Source: Scybalousia_A sp963540815 (GTDB lineage Bacteria > Bacteroidota > Bacteroidia > Bacteroidales > P3). Taken from it: DNA of 64,000 nucleotides. The translations under genes and the position numbers were made by a program. The notes beneath the pieces are model-generated. The model saw only the letters and a program-made list of their open reading frames with translations, was not told where the DNA came from and searched no databases. The stretch's first letter is position 1; each line of letters begins with the position of its first letter. Below are positions 1 to 8,664 of the stretch, in pieces. The stretch lies in the NCBI GenBank assembly GCA_963540815.1, contig CAUTQY010000006.1:1-64000 (forward strand). The letters are read 5' to 3'.

Positions 1-2214
1 TCCGTAACACAAAGTTTGGCTAACTGTCATCTGTACGGTGTCAGGTACAGGAGGAATTATCTCTTGTCCCGTCTTATAAACGAAATTATCCATACAAAAA
101 TAAGCAGAAATCATTAAACCGAAATTATTTGCATAATTGGATTCCATAAAAAATCTTACTTTGGCAACTTCACCGAATGAAGACATATCCAACCAACGCC
201 ATTCCTTTACATTTCCAACCCCTCCTGTTGTTTTATTGACTAATTCTACGTAAGATACGGCCACAGAATCTCCGTTTTGATTATAACCCTTTACTATTAT
301 TTTCATCCAACCCGGGTTATTGTCAATAGTTGTTAGGGTTTGCGCATCCGAAAAAGATGCCGCACTTTGACTAATATATGTTCCTTGAGGATAAAAAGTA
401 GTACTGTCTTGTGTTACAACGGTTAAATGTTCCGTTGTGCCGGTATAGTCGGAATAATATCCTTGCAGGTAGCCGTTACCCGCACCCTCTATGGCTGCTC
501 CCGAAGACGAAGCGTAATAACCGGAGCTTGTAGTTAGATTGGAAGGTCCCCAACCTATGCTAAAAGCTCCGTCATACAATCCCAAACCGTTGAAAACAAG
601 ACCTCCGTTATTATAATTTTGGGAATACATACTCATTCCAAATTCGTCTTGTCCTATCAAAGTGCCCGTTGTAGAAGTTACTATTTCATAAGAGTTTGCA
701 GAGGAAAGCATATTCTCAAAATCGGCAATCAAATATTGCTCCCCTCCGTTATAAATACCTATACCGGCAAGATTAAACCCGCCAAGGCTGTCGTCTGTCA
801 AACGAATGAGACGAATGTTGTTTTTATCCAAATTTGTATTATCCTCAATATCGCTAAGGTCATAAGCCGTACCATATCCGGTAGAAAGTACGGAGGTTTT
901 GTTAGCAAACCTGAAGAAATTTTCCCCATCGGAAGATACCTCAACGTATGCCTGTCCGTTGTTACCGTTTTCGTTTGCAAAGATTACAAAGTCTGCTCCC
1001 GTTCCGTTTTTTATAGGTCGGTCAAAAGTTGCCGTTGCCATTCCTCGGTAAATTGCAACAAAATTCGTTGTATTTGCTTGCCCTATTGCATCATAATAAT
1101 TTCCTGTCGTAATACTATCCGCCCTTGTAACTTCCATACCTTTTGCCCAAGCAATAATGTTTTCGTCTGTCATGGAAGGCAAACTTGCAAGAGTATCGGC
1201 ATATAATTCAATATCATCTATGTAATAAGCATTACCGACATCTTCCCAACCTTTTGCCATAAAGGCAATATATTTGCCCGTGTTTTCGTATTGAGTAAAA
1301 TCTGCCGTATATTCTTGCCATGAAGTAGTGGAAGGGTTTAAGGCAAAAACCGTATCAAAAGTTGATATATCGTCCTTGTCTGTCATAACACCCAAAACTA
1401 TTCTTTTGTCGATGGAGTTAACTTTTCCCCAAAAAGTCATTACAAGAGAATTCAAATTTATGTCATCAGAGAGTTTTGGAAATACGGCAACAACTTGTGC
1501 ATTGTTTGCAACTTGCATATAAAGACCGCCAAGACCGGAGTGTTTTGAGGAAGAAATATTAGGAGTGTTGCCCGTTGTTATTTTTGTCCAACAGGTAGGA
1601 AAAGTATAATTTCCGCTACTACTTACACCGTATGTATCAAAGCCTTCCGTATAAGGCAAAGAGGTTATGTCACAGCTGTTATTTCCTCCTCCCAAAGTAG
1701 GTACGGGAGCATATTCGGAAACTTGAGCCCAACAAGTACCGTTAAAACCGTTATATTCTACACTATACCAATTATCTCCTTGCAATATCTCGGAGTTCAT
1801 CCCACTGGTAAAACTGCAATTTTTCAGCAACTGTATGGCAAGACCTTTGTCGCAGTCAGGGCTTGAACTAGAAAATTCGTACACTCCGTCTTCATTGTAG
1901 TCAAACGCAAAATCATTAAGAAAACCGGTGCCGTTCTTTTGAAACCTTTGGTCTGTGGTAGAAATTTCCGTTAGTGCATCTTCCAAAGAAGTATTAGAGC
2001 CGGAGAAACGATAACCCAAAACAAAACAATCATTGTCTGCCACACTGTTGTTATAGTATAGGATAAGTCCGATTTCGTTTTCACCCTCCCCTACCCAGTA
2101 CTCTATTCCATCGCTCATAAATGAACCGTTCGGTGCTACTGAGTTAAGGCTTTGAGCAAGAATGCTCGTAAAAGATAGCAATAAAGCTATCATAGTAACA
2201 ATACGTTTTTTCAT
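1..2214 (-). CDS. Secreted multidomain protein with DUF4465-like domain, partial (probable surface B12 acquisition protein)
   Basis: The reading frame opens with ATG at 2214 and stays open to the window edge, giving 738 residues without the C-terminus. Residues 1-21 are a signal peptide ending in ILAQ. Residues 22-175 resemble a domain seen in B12-linked surface proteins of Bacteroidota (EYWVGEGENE, then LGYRFSG). Residues about 180-333 look like a cleaved-adhesin jelly roll (LPYTEGFDTYG to YIDDIELY). Residues about 368-485 carry the motif PIKNGTGADFVIFANE of another domain found in such loci. Residues about 491-710 fit DUF4465 (PGWMKIIVKGYNQNG, EWRWLDMSSFG, YFCMDNF). DUF4465 proteins include B12-binding surface proteins of Bacteroides. 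The cobalamin riboswitch just upstream supports the same role. The missing C-terminus may hold a type IX sorting signal. The B12 role is inferred from family resemblance plus the riboswitch. Confidence 0.8.
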   Translation of the reverse strand, partial: MKKRIVTMIALLLSFTSILAQSLNSVAPNGSFMSDGIEYWVGEGENEIGLILYYNNSVADNDCFVLGYRFSGSNTSLEDALTEISTTDQRFQKNGTGFLNDFAFDYNEDGVYEFSSSSPDCDKGLAIQLLKNCSFTSGMNSEILQGDNWYSVEYNGFNGTCWAQVSEYAPVPTLGGGNNSCDITSLPYTEGFDTYGVSSSGNYTFPTCWTKITTGNTPNISSSKHSGLGGLYMQVANNAQVVAVFPKLSDDINLNSLVMTFWGKVNSIDKRIVLGVMTDKDDISTFDTVFALNPSTTSWQEYTADFTQYENTGKYIAFMAKGWEDVGNAYYIDDIELYADTLASLPSMTDENIIAWAKGMEVTRADSITTGNYYDAIGQANTTNFVAIYRGMATATFDRPIKNGTGADFVIFANENGNNGQAYVEVSSDGENFFRFANKTSVLSTGYGTAYDLSDIEDNTNLDKNNIRLIRLTDDSLGGFNLAGIGIYNGGEQYLIADFENMLSSANSYEIVTSTTGTLIGQDEFGMSMYSQNYNNGGLVFNGLGLYDGAFSIGWGPSNLTTSSGYYASSSGAAIEGAGNGYLQGYYSDYTGTTEHLTVVTQDSTTFYPQGTYISQSAASFSDAQTLTTIDNNPGWMKIIVKGYNQNGDSVAVSYVELVNKTTGGVGNVKEWRWLDMSSFGEVAKVRFFMESNYANNFGLMISAYFCMDNFVYKTGQEIIPPVPDTVQMTVSQTLCYG

Positions 2215-2370
2215 TACTTTTAACGTTTTTTTGTTTTTTGTTAATTAATAAATAAAACATATCGTAAAATCTTGTAAAGAAGAGCGGATTTTTTTTGTTT
2301 ATCAGCCACAGGTAAACAACAAAAAATCTCTTTTACCGTCTCTTTAATACCCGAAAGTTACGATTCTTAT

Positions 2371-2549
2371 CAAATTCTTGGCAGGTCTTCTGACTCATTC
2401 CAACTGTTGAAAAGTCTTCTCGTCTCCACAAAAGAGACAATGACTATAAAGAATATTCATCAGCCTTATAAGAACTTACAGCTACGGGTATAGTCTGGGC
2501 TTTGCACCCAATTCCCTATTAATTCTCAAAAAGAGAAACCGAAAATTTG
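2371..2549 (-). ncRNA. Cobalamin (B12) riboswitch
   Basis: Read on the minus strand, the region holds the hallmarks of the cobalamin riboswitch: GGGTGCAAAGCCC near 2500-2512, GCTGTAAG (B12 box side) near 2476, and the 3' signature AGTCAGAAGACCTGC at 2381-2395. The outer P1 stem can be drawn between 2542-2549 and 2371-2379 with eight pairs including one G-U. The element lies 157 bases before the ATG of the DUF4465 protein and faces the same way. In this class B12 binding normally lowers expression of uptake genes. I do not see a clear terminator in 2215-2370, so control may act on translation. Confidence 0.93.
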
Positions 2550-2555
2550 AGGTTG

Positions 2556-2563
2556 CAAAATTA
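2556..2563 (-). promoter_or_regulatory. -7 element of promoter before the B12 riboswitch
   Basis: The minus strand reads TAATTTTG, a perfect Bacteroidota -7 box (TAnnTTTG). Transcription would start about seven bases on, near 2550, which is where the P1 stem of the riboswitch begins. The -33 box is poor: the nearest TTTG is only 12 bases away. Confidence 0.6.
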
Positions 2564-2626
2564 ATAAGAATAAATCAAATCATATTATTTATGATAATAA
2601 TTTTATTCCGTTACCGTTGTGATTGA

Positions 2627-4162
2627 TCATACGCCTAACTCCAATGCTATTCTATCGGCAGTACTTATACCATCTATGGCCGAAGAGGTTATTCCTCCCG
2701 CATAACCTGCACCTTCTCCGCAAGGATAAAGATTTTTTAGTTGTGTGTGTTGAAGATTGTTGCCACGCTGTATTCTTACCGGTGAGGAGGTTCTGCTTTC
2801 CAAACCTACCAATATTGCTTCTTGTGTAATGTAGCCCTTCATTTTTTTGTTAAAACGCTCAAAACCCAGAGCTAAATTGTCGGATATTATTTTAGGGAGC
2901 TTTGCTCTAAGATTTACACTTACAACTCCCGGCATGTAAGAGCTATGGCAAAGAGTCGAAGATGTTCTGTTGTCCATAAAATCGGTTATTCTTTGCGCCG
3001 GGGCAATCTGTTTGTTGATATAAAGAAGTTGTTCCCACTCTTGTTGCAATTTCATCAAAGACAAAGCTCCGTATTCCGAATATTTACTTGCGTCCTCTTG
3101 CTTTATACTTACCACTACGGCGGCATTCCCTTTTTGTCCGTTACGCAAAGAGTTGCTCATGCCATTTACCGACATAAATCCTTGTCTGTCCATAGCAGGT
3201 ACAATCATACCTCCGGGACACATACAGAAAGAAAAGACTCCTCTTTCTCCGGTATTGAAAGCCAGAGAGTAATTTGCAGGAGGAAGATATTCGGAATAAT
3301 TGGCAGAGTGATATTGTATTTGGTTTATAAGCACCTGAGGATGCTCCACTCTGACACCTACGGCAAAAGATTGAGCAAAAATTTCCCAATTGTTATCATA
3401 AAAAAGACGGTAAATATCTCTTGCCGAATGTCCGGTGGCAAGAATGGTTTTTTGAGCAAAAATTTCTTCTCCCTCAGAGGTTTTTACTCCCTTAACGGAG
3501 TTGTCCTTTATAATAAGGTCTACAATTTTGGTCTCAAATAAATATTCGCCTCCGCAATCTTCTATTGTTTGTCTCATGTTTTTGATAATTCGCGATAGTC
3601 TGTTTGTACCTATATGTGCGTGAGTTTGAGAAAGTATTTTTTCCTCTGCTCCAAAATGTACCAAAAGAGACAAAAACTCGTCTATGTTTCCCTTTTTTGT
3701 AGAACGAGTAAATAACTTGCCGTCCGAAAAAGTACCGGCGCCTCCTTCTCCGAAACAAAAGTTACTTTCTTCGTTTATTTCTTTATTTGAACAAATATTT
3801 GCTATGTCTTTTTTCCTCTCTTCTACTTTCTTACCTCTCTCTATTATTATGGGTTTTAGACCCTTTTGTATCAACCTTAGCGCTGCGGCAAGACCGCAAG
3901 GACCTGCTCCTACAATAAGTATTGGGGAAGAATTTTTAACATCCAAAAAAGGTTGAGGTTTAATTGTTGGTAAATCGTTGTTGGTTGAGCAAGCAATGGA
4001 AAGATTATATATGGGAGATTTTCTACAATCCAAACTTTCTTTTAATATTCTGAAAGACAGCAAACGACCTTCCATACCGCTTGTTTTGGAAATCTCTTTT
4101 TTTAATGTTTCACTATTGTGATAGTCTTCCGGTGATAGTTGGATTTGTATGATTTTTCTCAT
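2627..4162 (-). CDS. FAD-dependent dehydrogenase of the COG2509 family
   Basis: The protein has 511 residues from ATG at 4162, a usual length for this family of uncharacterised cytosolic flavoproteins. An upstream TTG at 4171 is in frame but would overlap the stop of the preceding gene, so I chose the ATG. Residues 81-95 form the dinucleotide-binding fold (ILIVGAGPCGLAAAL), followed by an E-R-G-K stretch that would hold the FAD ribose. A Gly-rich FGEGGAGTFSDGK segment and the C-terminal GEGAGYAGGITSSAIDG segment are typical of the family and probably contact FAD. The gene starts one base after the porT stop, so the two are likely co-transcribed. The substrate is unknown. Confidence 0.85.
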   Translation of the reverse strand: MRKIIQIQLSPEDYHNSETLKKEISKTSGMEGRLLSFRILKESLDCRKSPIYNLSIACSTNNDLPTIKPQPFLDVKNSSPILIVGAGPCGLAAALRLIQKGLKPIIIERGKKVEERKKDIANICSNKEINEESNFCFGEGGAGTFSDGKLFTRSTKKGNIDEFLSLLVHFGAEEKILSQTHAHIGTNRLSRIIKNMRQTIEDCGGEYLFETKIVDLIIKDNSVKGVKTSEGEEIFAQKTILATGHSARDIYRLFYDNNWEIFAQSFAVGVRVEHPQVLINQIQYHSANYSEYLPPANYSLAFNTGERGVFSFCMCPGGMIVPAMDRQGFMSVNGMSNSLRNGQKGNAAVVVSIKQEDASKYSEYGALSLMKLQQEWEQLLYINKQIAPAQRITDFMDNRTSSTLCHSSYMPGVVSVNLRAKLPKIISDNLALGFERFNKKMKGYITQEAILVGLESRTSSPVRIQRGNNLQHTQLKNLYPCGEGAGYAGGITSSAIDGISTADRIALELGV

Positions 4163-4163
4163 G

Positions 4164-4871
4164 CTACTCAAAAGTTATATTTATATAAAAAATTTGTGAT
4201 TTGATTTTATCCAAGCAGTCAGTATAAGCGTTATTGAAATCATGGTCAAGTATATCGGTAAGACCAAAAGAAGATTTTAACTCTATACCTATCTTGCACA
4301 TAGGCAAATAGAAATCGAAACCCATACCCAAGGTATAGAACAACTCTTTGTTTTCCAATTTCATAAGGTACTCCTCCGGTCTCAATTTTTTTCTTTTGAT
4401 AGAACCCATATCATACACAAATTTACCTCCTGCCAAAAGATAAGGTCTGAAATTGTGATAACGTTTGCTTTGTATTTTCAACTCCAAAGGCGCCTCCAAG
4501 TAAATAACCTCCAAAGAGTTTTGTCTATTTGTGTATTCGTTGTTCTTTAAGACATTAAAAACAAATGTCCTCTCACTAAGCACCAGAGTGGGAATAAATC
4601 TAAGATGTACAAAAGATAGCAGTCTAAGATCGGCAGATACTCCTATCGCTAAGCCGGGTTCGGACTGAGAGGAGAAACCCATTATAGTATCGTACAAAGG
4701 TAGGGATGTTTTTTTTACCATATTGGAATACAAGGAATTGTATCCGAATGTTACACCAAAATGCAAAGTTTTTTCATCGTATTCCGGCATATTGGGTGGA
4801 GAAGACTGACAATGAACTTCCAACACAATTGCAGAGAAAAATAGTAATAGCAAAAACAATCTCTTATTCAT
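4164..4871 (-). CDS. porT: Type IX secretion outer-membrane protein PorT/SprT
   Basis: A 235-residue protein with an N-terminal signal peptide (cut near VHCQ, residue 22) followed by a predicted small beta-barrel. The C-terminal half matches my memory of PorT/SprT: PEEYLMKLENKELFYTLGMG, then FDFYLPMCKIGIELK and a terminal aromatic strand IFYINITFE. PorT is needed for type IX secretion, the pathway that exports proteins with C-terminal sorting domains across the outer membrane. The next gene is the COG2509 flavoprotein. The other type IX genes of the window lie about 40 kb away, which is usual because this system is scattered in most genomes. A generic beta-barrel is the alternative. Confidence 0.8.
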   Translation of the reverse strand: MNKRLFLLLLFFSAIVLEVHCQSSPPNMPEYDEKTLHFGVTFGYNSLYSNMVKKTSLPLYDTIMGFSSQSEPGLAIGVSADLRLLSFVHLRFIPTLVLSERTFVFNVLKNNEYTNRQNSLEVIYLEAPLELKIQSKRYHNFRPYLLAGGKFVYDMGSIKRKKLRPEEYLMKLENKELFYTLGMGFDFYLPMCKIGIELKSSFGLTDILDHDFNNAYTDCLDKIKSQIFYINITFE

Positions 4872-4920
4872 ACTTTTCTATAAACTAACAAAATACGTTG
4901 TTTATTGTGAAACTAATAAA

Positions 4921-4956
4921 AAAAGGCAAACCGCGTTTTGATGAGGCTTGCCTTTT
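4921..4956 (-). terminator. Terminator after the rluB-type gene
   Basis: Arms at 4921-4932 and 4945-4956 pair as AAAAGGCAAaCC with GGcTTGCCTTTT (one mismatch). On the minus strand the hairpin is followed by a T run. It lies 24 bases after the stop of the pseudouridine synthase gene. Confidence 0.8.
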
Positions 4957-4979
4957 ACTTGTATTAATTACGGAGAAGA

Positions 4980-6143
4980 TTATTTATTCATTTTCAAGAA
5001 AGCGACTTCTTTATCCGTTAAAAAACGATAGTGACCTCTGAGCAGATTCTTTTTTGTCAAACCTGCAAAATATACCCTATCCAATTTGACTACCTCATAG
5101 CCAAGAGATTCAAACAAACGTCTTATGATTCTATTTTTGCCGGAATGTATGCTAACCCCAACTTTTCTTTTGTCTATGGGTTCGTTGTTTTTGTAGTTTA
5201 TGGCATCAACTCTTTCAAAACCATCCTCCAACTCTACACCTTTAAGTAAAGTATACATATCTGCTTTGCTAACGGAACGCTCCAACTCTACATTATACAC
5301 TTTTTGTGCACCGAAAGAAGGATGGGTTAATTTTTTTGTCAAATCTCCGTCGTTTGTAAAAAGCAACAGACCTGTGGTATTCCTATCCAAACGACCTACG
5401 GGATAAACCCTTTCAGCACATGCTCCTTTTATCAATTCCATTACCGTCTTTCTTGCAAACGGGTCGTCCGAAGTGGTAATATATCCTTTGGGTTTATTTA
5501 GCAAAAGATATACTTTTTTTTCACTTTTCAGTTCCGTGCCGTTGTATTTTACCACATCGCCCGGCAAAACCTTATAACCCATTTCCGTTATCACCTCTCC
5601 ATTAACGGTTACGGCACCGGTAGCAATCAATACATCGGCTTCTCTCCTAGAGCATATACCTGCATTTGATATGTATTTATTCAAACGAATTTTACCTACG
5701 TTTTCCGGATTTGGAGGAGTGAAATTAGGCCCCTTTTCTTTTCTAGGTTTGTTTTCGTAATCTGTTTTTATAACTCTAGGTCTCTTCGGCTTGGAAATAT
5801 AGTCCTCTTGATTATAGTTTCTACGATTTCTATTCGGAGAATATGGTCTATAGTTATATACTTTTTCCTTACCCTCATAATACCTTTCCTCTCTATCATA
5901 GGGTTTTCTCTCTTGGTTGTTATAAGATTTTCTTTCTCTGTAGGGAGAGTTGTCTTGTCTGTTAAAACGTCTTTCTTTTCTTGGAGCGGAGTCAGAACTG
6001 TGTTCTACCTTCTCAAATCTACGTTCTCCTCTGTCATTAGAATCCCTTCGCACTCGCGGGCGAGGGCTTTTTCTGTCTTTTTGTCGATAATTCTCATCAT
6101 CGCTTCGTCTTTCCCGGTTATGGGAAGAATAATCATTTCTCAT
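4980..6143 (-). CDS. rluB: Pseudouridine synthase, RsuA/RluB family, with long charged N-terminal extension
   Basis: The 387-residue protein isomerises a uridine in ribosomal RNA, most likely the large subunit. Residues 152-198 are an S4 RNA-binding domain (IRLNKYISNAGICSRREAD). Residues 213-380 are the catalytic domain with GRLDRNTTGLLLFTNDGDL, catalytic Asp at 253. Residues 1-148 are a low-complexity tail rich in Arg, Glu, Asn and Tyr, much longer than in the E. coli enzyme (tails of this type are seen in Bacteroidota homologs). The tail probably binds RNA and is likely disordered. The enzyme core is secure; whether the site is that of RluB rather than another family member is inference. 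Confidence 0.85.
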   Translation of the reverse strand: MRNDYSSHNRERRSDDENYRQKDRKSPRPRVRRDSNDRGERRFEKVEHSSDSAPRKERRFNRQDNSPYRERKSYNNQERKPYDREERYYEGKEKVYNYRPYSPNRNRRNYNQEDYISKPKRPRVIKTDYENKPRKEKGPNFTPPNPENVGKIRLNKYISNAGICSRREADVLIATGAVTVNGEVITEMGYKVLPGDVVKYNGTELKSEKKVYLLLNKPKGYITTSDDPFARKTVMELIKGACAERVYPVGRLDRNTTGLLLFTNDGDLTKKLTHPSFGAQKVYNVELERSVSKADMYTLLKGVELEDGFERVDAINYKNNEPIDKRKVGVSIHSGKNRIIRRLFESLGYEVVKLDRVYFAGLTKKNLLRGHYRFLTDKEVAFLKMNK

Positions 6144-6205
6144 TATTATTTTTATTGTTTTATAGTAAATATATTACAAAATTGTATTCGTATCTTAGAC
6201 AAGAA

Positions 6206-6964
6206 TCAGTCTTGTATTTCTTTCCTTATCCAATCATAACCCTTTTCCTCCAACATCTTGGCAAGGTTCTTGTCACCGCTTTTAACTATCCTACCCTCAT
6301 AAAGAATATCCACAACATCCGGTACAATGTATTCCAAAAGTCTTTGATAGTGAGTAATAACCATAATGGCATCATTTTTGGTATGTACTTTATTGACACC
6401 TGAGGCTACTATTCTGAGAGCATCTATGTCCAGTCCCGAGTCCGTTTCGTCCAATATACTCAGTGTAGGTTGCAACATAGCCATTTGAAAAATTTCGGTT
6501 TTCTTTTTTTCTCCTCCCGAAAAACCTTCATTGACACTTCTACCTGCCAAAGAAGAGGAAAGTTCCACGTATTTTTCTTTTTCTTTCATAAGCAAAAGAA
6601 AATCTTTGGCACTTATAGGGTCCAATCCTCTATATTTTCTTTGCTCATTTATGGCTGTTTTCATAAAATTGGTAATACTAACGCCGGGTATCTCCACCGG
6701 GTATTGAAATCCCAAAAATATTCCTTCGCATGCTCTTTGTTCTATGCTCATAGAAAACAAATCCTTACCGTCATAGATTATTTCTCCATCGCTAACGGTA
6801 AATTTATCATTACCTGCAATCACAGCGGCAAGAGTACTTTTTCCGTTGCCATTAGGCCCCATAATAGCATGTATTTCTCCCCTATCAACCGTAAGATTAA
6901 GACCTTTAAGTATCTCTTTTTCTCCTATACTGACATGTAGGTTTTTTATTTCTAATAATGCCAT
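6206..6964 (-). CDS. sufC: Fe-S cluster assembly ATPase SufC
   Basis: A 252-residue ABC-type ATPase that works with the SufBD scaffold in building iron-sulfur clusters in the cytosol. Walker A is GPNGNGKS at 36-43, the signature is FSGGEKKKTEI at 148-158, and Walker B runs into DETDSGLDID near 172, a SufC hallmark. The segment FLGFQYPVEIPGVS (83-97) is also typical. SufB and SufD normally sit beside it, but here the neighbours are the rluB-type gene and an unknown lipoprotein. TAATTTTG just upstream could serve as a -7 promoter box. Identity is secure. Confidence 0.95.
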   Translation of the reverse strand: MALLEIKNLHVSIGEKEILKGLNLTVDRGEIHAIMGPNGNGKSTLAAVIAGNDKFTVSDGEIIYDGKDLFSMSIEQRACEGIFLGFQYPVEIPGVSITNFMKTAINEQRKYRGLDPISAKDFLLLMKEKEKYVELSSSLAGRSVNEGFSGGEKKKTEIFQMAMLQPTLSILDETDSGLDIDALRIVASGVNKVHTKNDAIMVITHYQRLLEYIVPDVVDILYEGRIVKSGDKNLAKMLEEKGYDWIRKEIQD

Positions 6965-7050
6965 ACTATCTCCACAACAATTTTTTGCAAAATTAACAAA
7001 AAAAATCTTTCACTATATTGTATTGTAATATTTTTGTATAATGCTTGTGA

Positions 7051-8058
7051 TTACAATTGTTTTGTTTGCAGATTGTAACATCCTATAAACATTATGAAAT
7101 TGGAATTCTTGCCACGCAAGACAAAAAGAAAATCTTCATCAAAAAGTATGGGCTGTTGATTGCTATTATTAAGCAAAGATTCTTCAAAGGAAGATATATT
7201 ATCGGCTATATTCTCTATTTTGAAATCGCAATTTAGGATAATTTTTTTTGGCGCAGAAAAATAAAATTTCATAGTAGAATCCTCAATACTTATTTGTTTG
7301 CTCTGTTGCCGGATATCCATAAGCGGAAAAACTATATTTGTCTTTATTGTCTTGGCTTGTTGCAAGAGCTGAGCGTATTTTTTTTCATCAAATGCGAGTA
7401 AGTATTCTTTTAAAGAGACTTGTTTGGGTTTTATAAGCGTAAGTACGTAGTTTCCGTTTCCCAAAGGTATGTCCGCAAGACAATGCTCCGTATCGTCCGA
7501 ACAGGAAAAGTCCCCGGAGGTGTTCAAATATTTTTCTCTTGTGGTATGTAGAGCTAAAGCTTGCCCATTGTCTTTATAGTGTGTTTGGAATTGAAATTTT
7601 TGATAAACACATATACTATCAACACTACTTGTTTTTATTTCCGATATAATGTGTATGGAAGAGTCTATTTCCGATACCGACTCCAAAAAAGAATTAAAAA
7701 ATTTAGTCCTTTCCTTTTGAGACATTGCGGAAAGTTGATAATGATTTTCAAAACCCGAAAGGTATTCGTTAAAAGTGCTGTCTTTTGCAAGTGTAAAATG
7801 TAGAAAAAAAGGAGAGACGGCAAAACTTGTAGTTTTTAGGGAATCGTTTTTCTCCATAAAGGAAGGGAGTATTGATAGTACGAAATCGTTGGAGGCTCTA
7901 AAAAACTCTATGTGTTGCAAAGAAAATATCTCGGCCGGAGTTTTTACCATTTTTTGTGTATCTATGGATATGCCAAAAAGCGGCTCCTTATCCTTTTTGC
8001 AGGAATGTAGAACAAACAGACATAAAAATAATACTAAAAATTTGTATTTGCTTTTCAT
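7051..8058 (-). CDS. Unknown lipoprotein
   Basis: I do not recognise this 335-residue protein. It starts with a lipoprotein signal: MKSKYKFLVL, a hydrophobic core, then LHSC with the lipidated Cys at 20, followed by charged KKDKEP. The mature part has no further membrane segment and alternates hydrophilic and aromatic stretches, consistent with a soluble periplasmic or surface domain. It is divergent from recX and ends 86 bases before sufC; it may be co-transcribed with sufC, though a possible promoter lies between them. Homologs in Bacteroidales with the same beginning are common but without assigned function as far as I know. Confidence 0.75.
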   Translation of the reverse strand: MKSKYKFLVLFLCLFVLHSCKKDKEPLFGISIDTQKMVKTPAEIFSLQHIEFFRASNDFVLSILPSFMEKNDSLKTTSFAVSPFFLHFTLAKDSTFNEYLSGFENHYQLSAMSQKERTKFFNSFLESVSEIDSSIHIISEIKTSSVDSICVYQKFQFQTHYKDNGQALALHTTREKYLNTSGDFSCSDDTEHCLADIPLGNGNYVLTLIKPKQVSLKEYLLAFDEKKYAQLLQQAKTIKTNIVFPLMDIRQQSKQISIEDSTMKFYFSAPKKIILNCDFKIENIADNISSFEESLLNNSNQQPILFDEDFLFVLRGKNSNFIMFIGCYNLQTKQL

Positions 8059-8151
8059 TGTTTTTGCTCTATAAAGGTAAAAATCATAAGAATATAACGT
8101 ATTTTTTACAAAAAAAGTTTATCTTTGCAAAAAATATGAAAATATTATTTT

Positions 8152-8631
8152 ATGACTACTACCAAGCAACAGGACCTGACTACGGAACAAGCCTTGCAAT
8201 ATGCACAAAAATATTGTGCGTCTTTGGAAAGATGTCCGAAAGATGTGAGATGCAAGTTGAGAGAGAAGGGTATAGAAGAAGAACAGGCAAACAAAATTAT
8301 TGTCAAATTGATTAAGGGCGGTTATATCTCGGAACAAAGATATGCCGAGTTGTATGTAAAAAGCAAAATACACCAAAATCATTGGGGTAGAATCAAAATA
8401 AGAAATATGCTTACCTCCAAGCAAATTCCAAGGAACTTTATTCAAAAGGCTATGCAAAACATAGACGAGCAAGAGTATAAGGATATACTGAATATGTTAT
8501 TGAATAAAAAACTTAATAACATGACAACCAAAGACGAGTATCAAAAGAAGTATCAACTTAAGTATTATCTGTCTTCTCATGGATTTGAAGATGAGTTGAT
8601 AGAGGAGATTTTCAAAAACAATAACATATAA
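8152..8631 (+). CDS. recX: Regulatory protein RecX
   Basis: A 159-residue cytosolic protein matching RecX, which binds RecA filaments and modulates recombination. The N-terminal helix EQALQYAQKYCASLERCPKD, then REKGIEEEQANKIIVKLIKG and a GYISEQRYAELYVKSK stretch are the three-helix repeats of the family. The length is usual for RecX. A TATCTTTG box at 8120-8127 could be the -7 element of its promoter. ileS follows after 33 bases in the same direction. recA is not in the window. Confidence 0.88.
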   Translation: MTTTKQQDLTTEQALQYAQKYCASLERCPKDVRCKLREKGIEEEQANKIIVKLIKGGYISEQRYAELYVKSKIHQNHWGRIKIRNMLTSKQIPRNFIQKAMQNIDEQEYKDILNMLLNKKLNNMTTKDEYQKKYQLKYYLSSHGFEDELIEEIFKNNNI

Positions 8632-8664
8632 TTTCATTTTTCAAAAAACTCAATAACCCTCGTT

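Noticed and set aside
619..1206. Plus-strand open frame of 195 codons
   Set aside because: It lies opposite the DUF4465 protein gene, which has a signal peptide, domains and a riboswitch; the plus-strand frame is rich in Cys, Ile and Arg with no family character.
4163..4171. TTG start for the COG2509 gene and two TTG codons before the SpoIID gene at 49586-49591
   Set aside because: ATG codons lie three and two codons on at suitable places; the longer form of the first would overlap the porT stop.
7989..8472. Minus-strand frame overlapping recX
   Set aside because: recX has clear family motifs; the antisense frame is Phe/Leu-rich without features.
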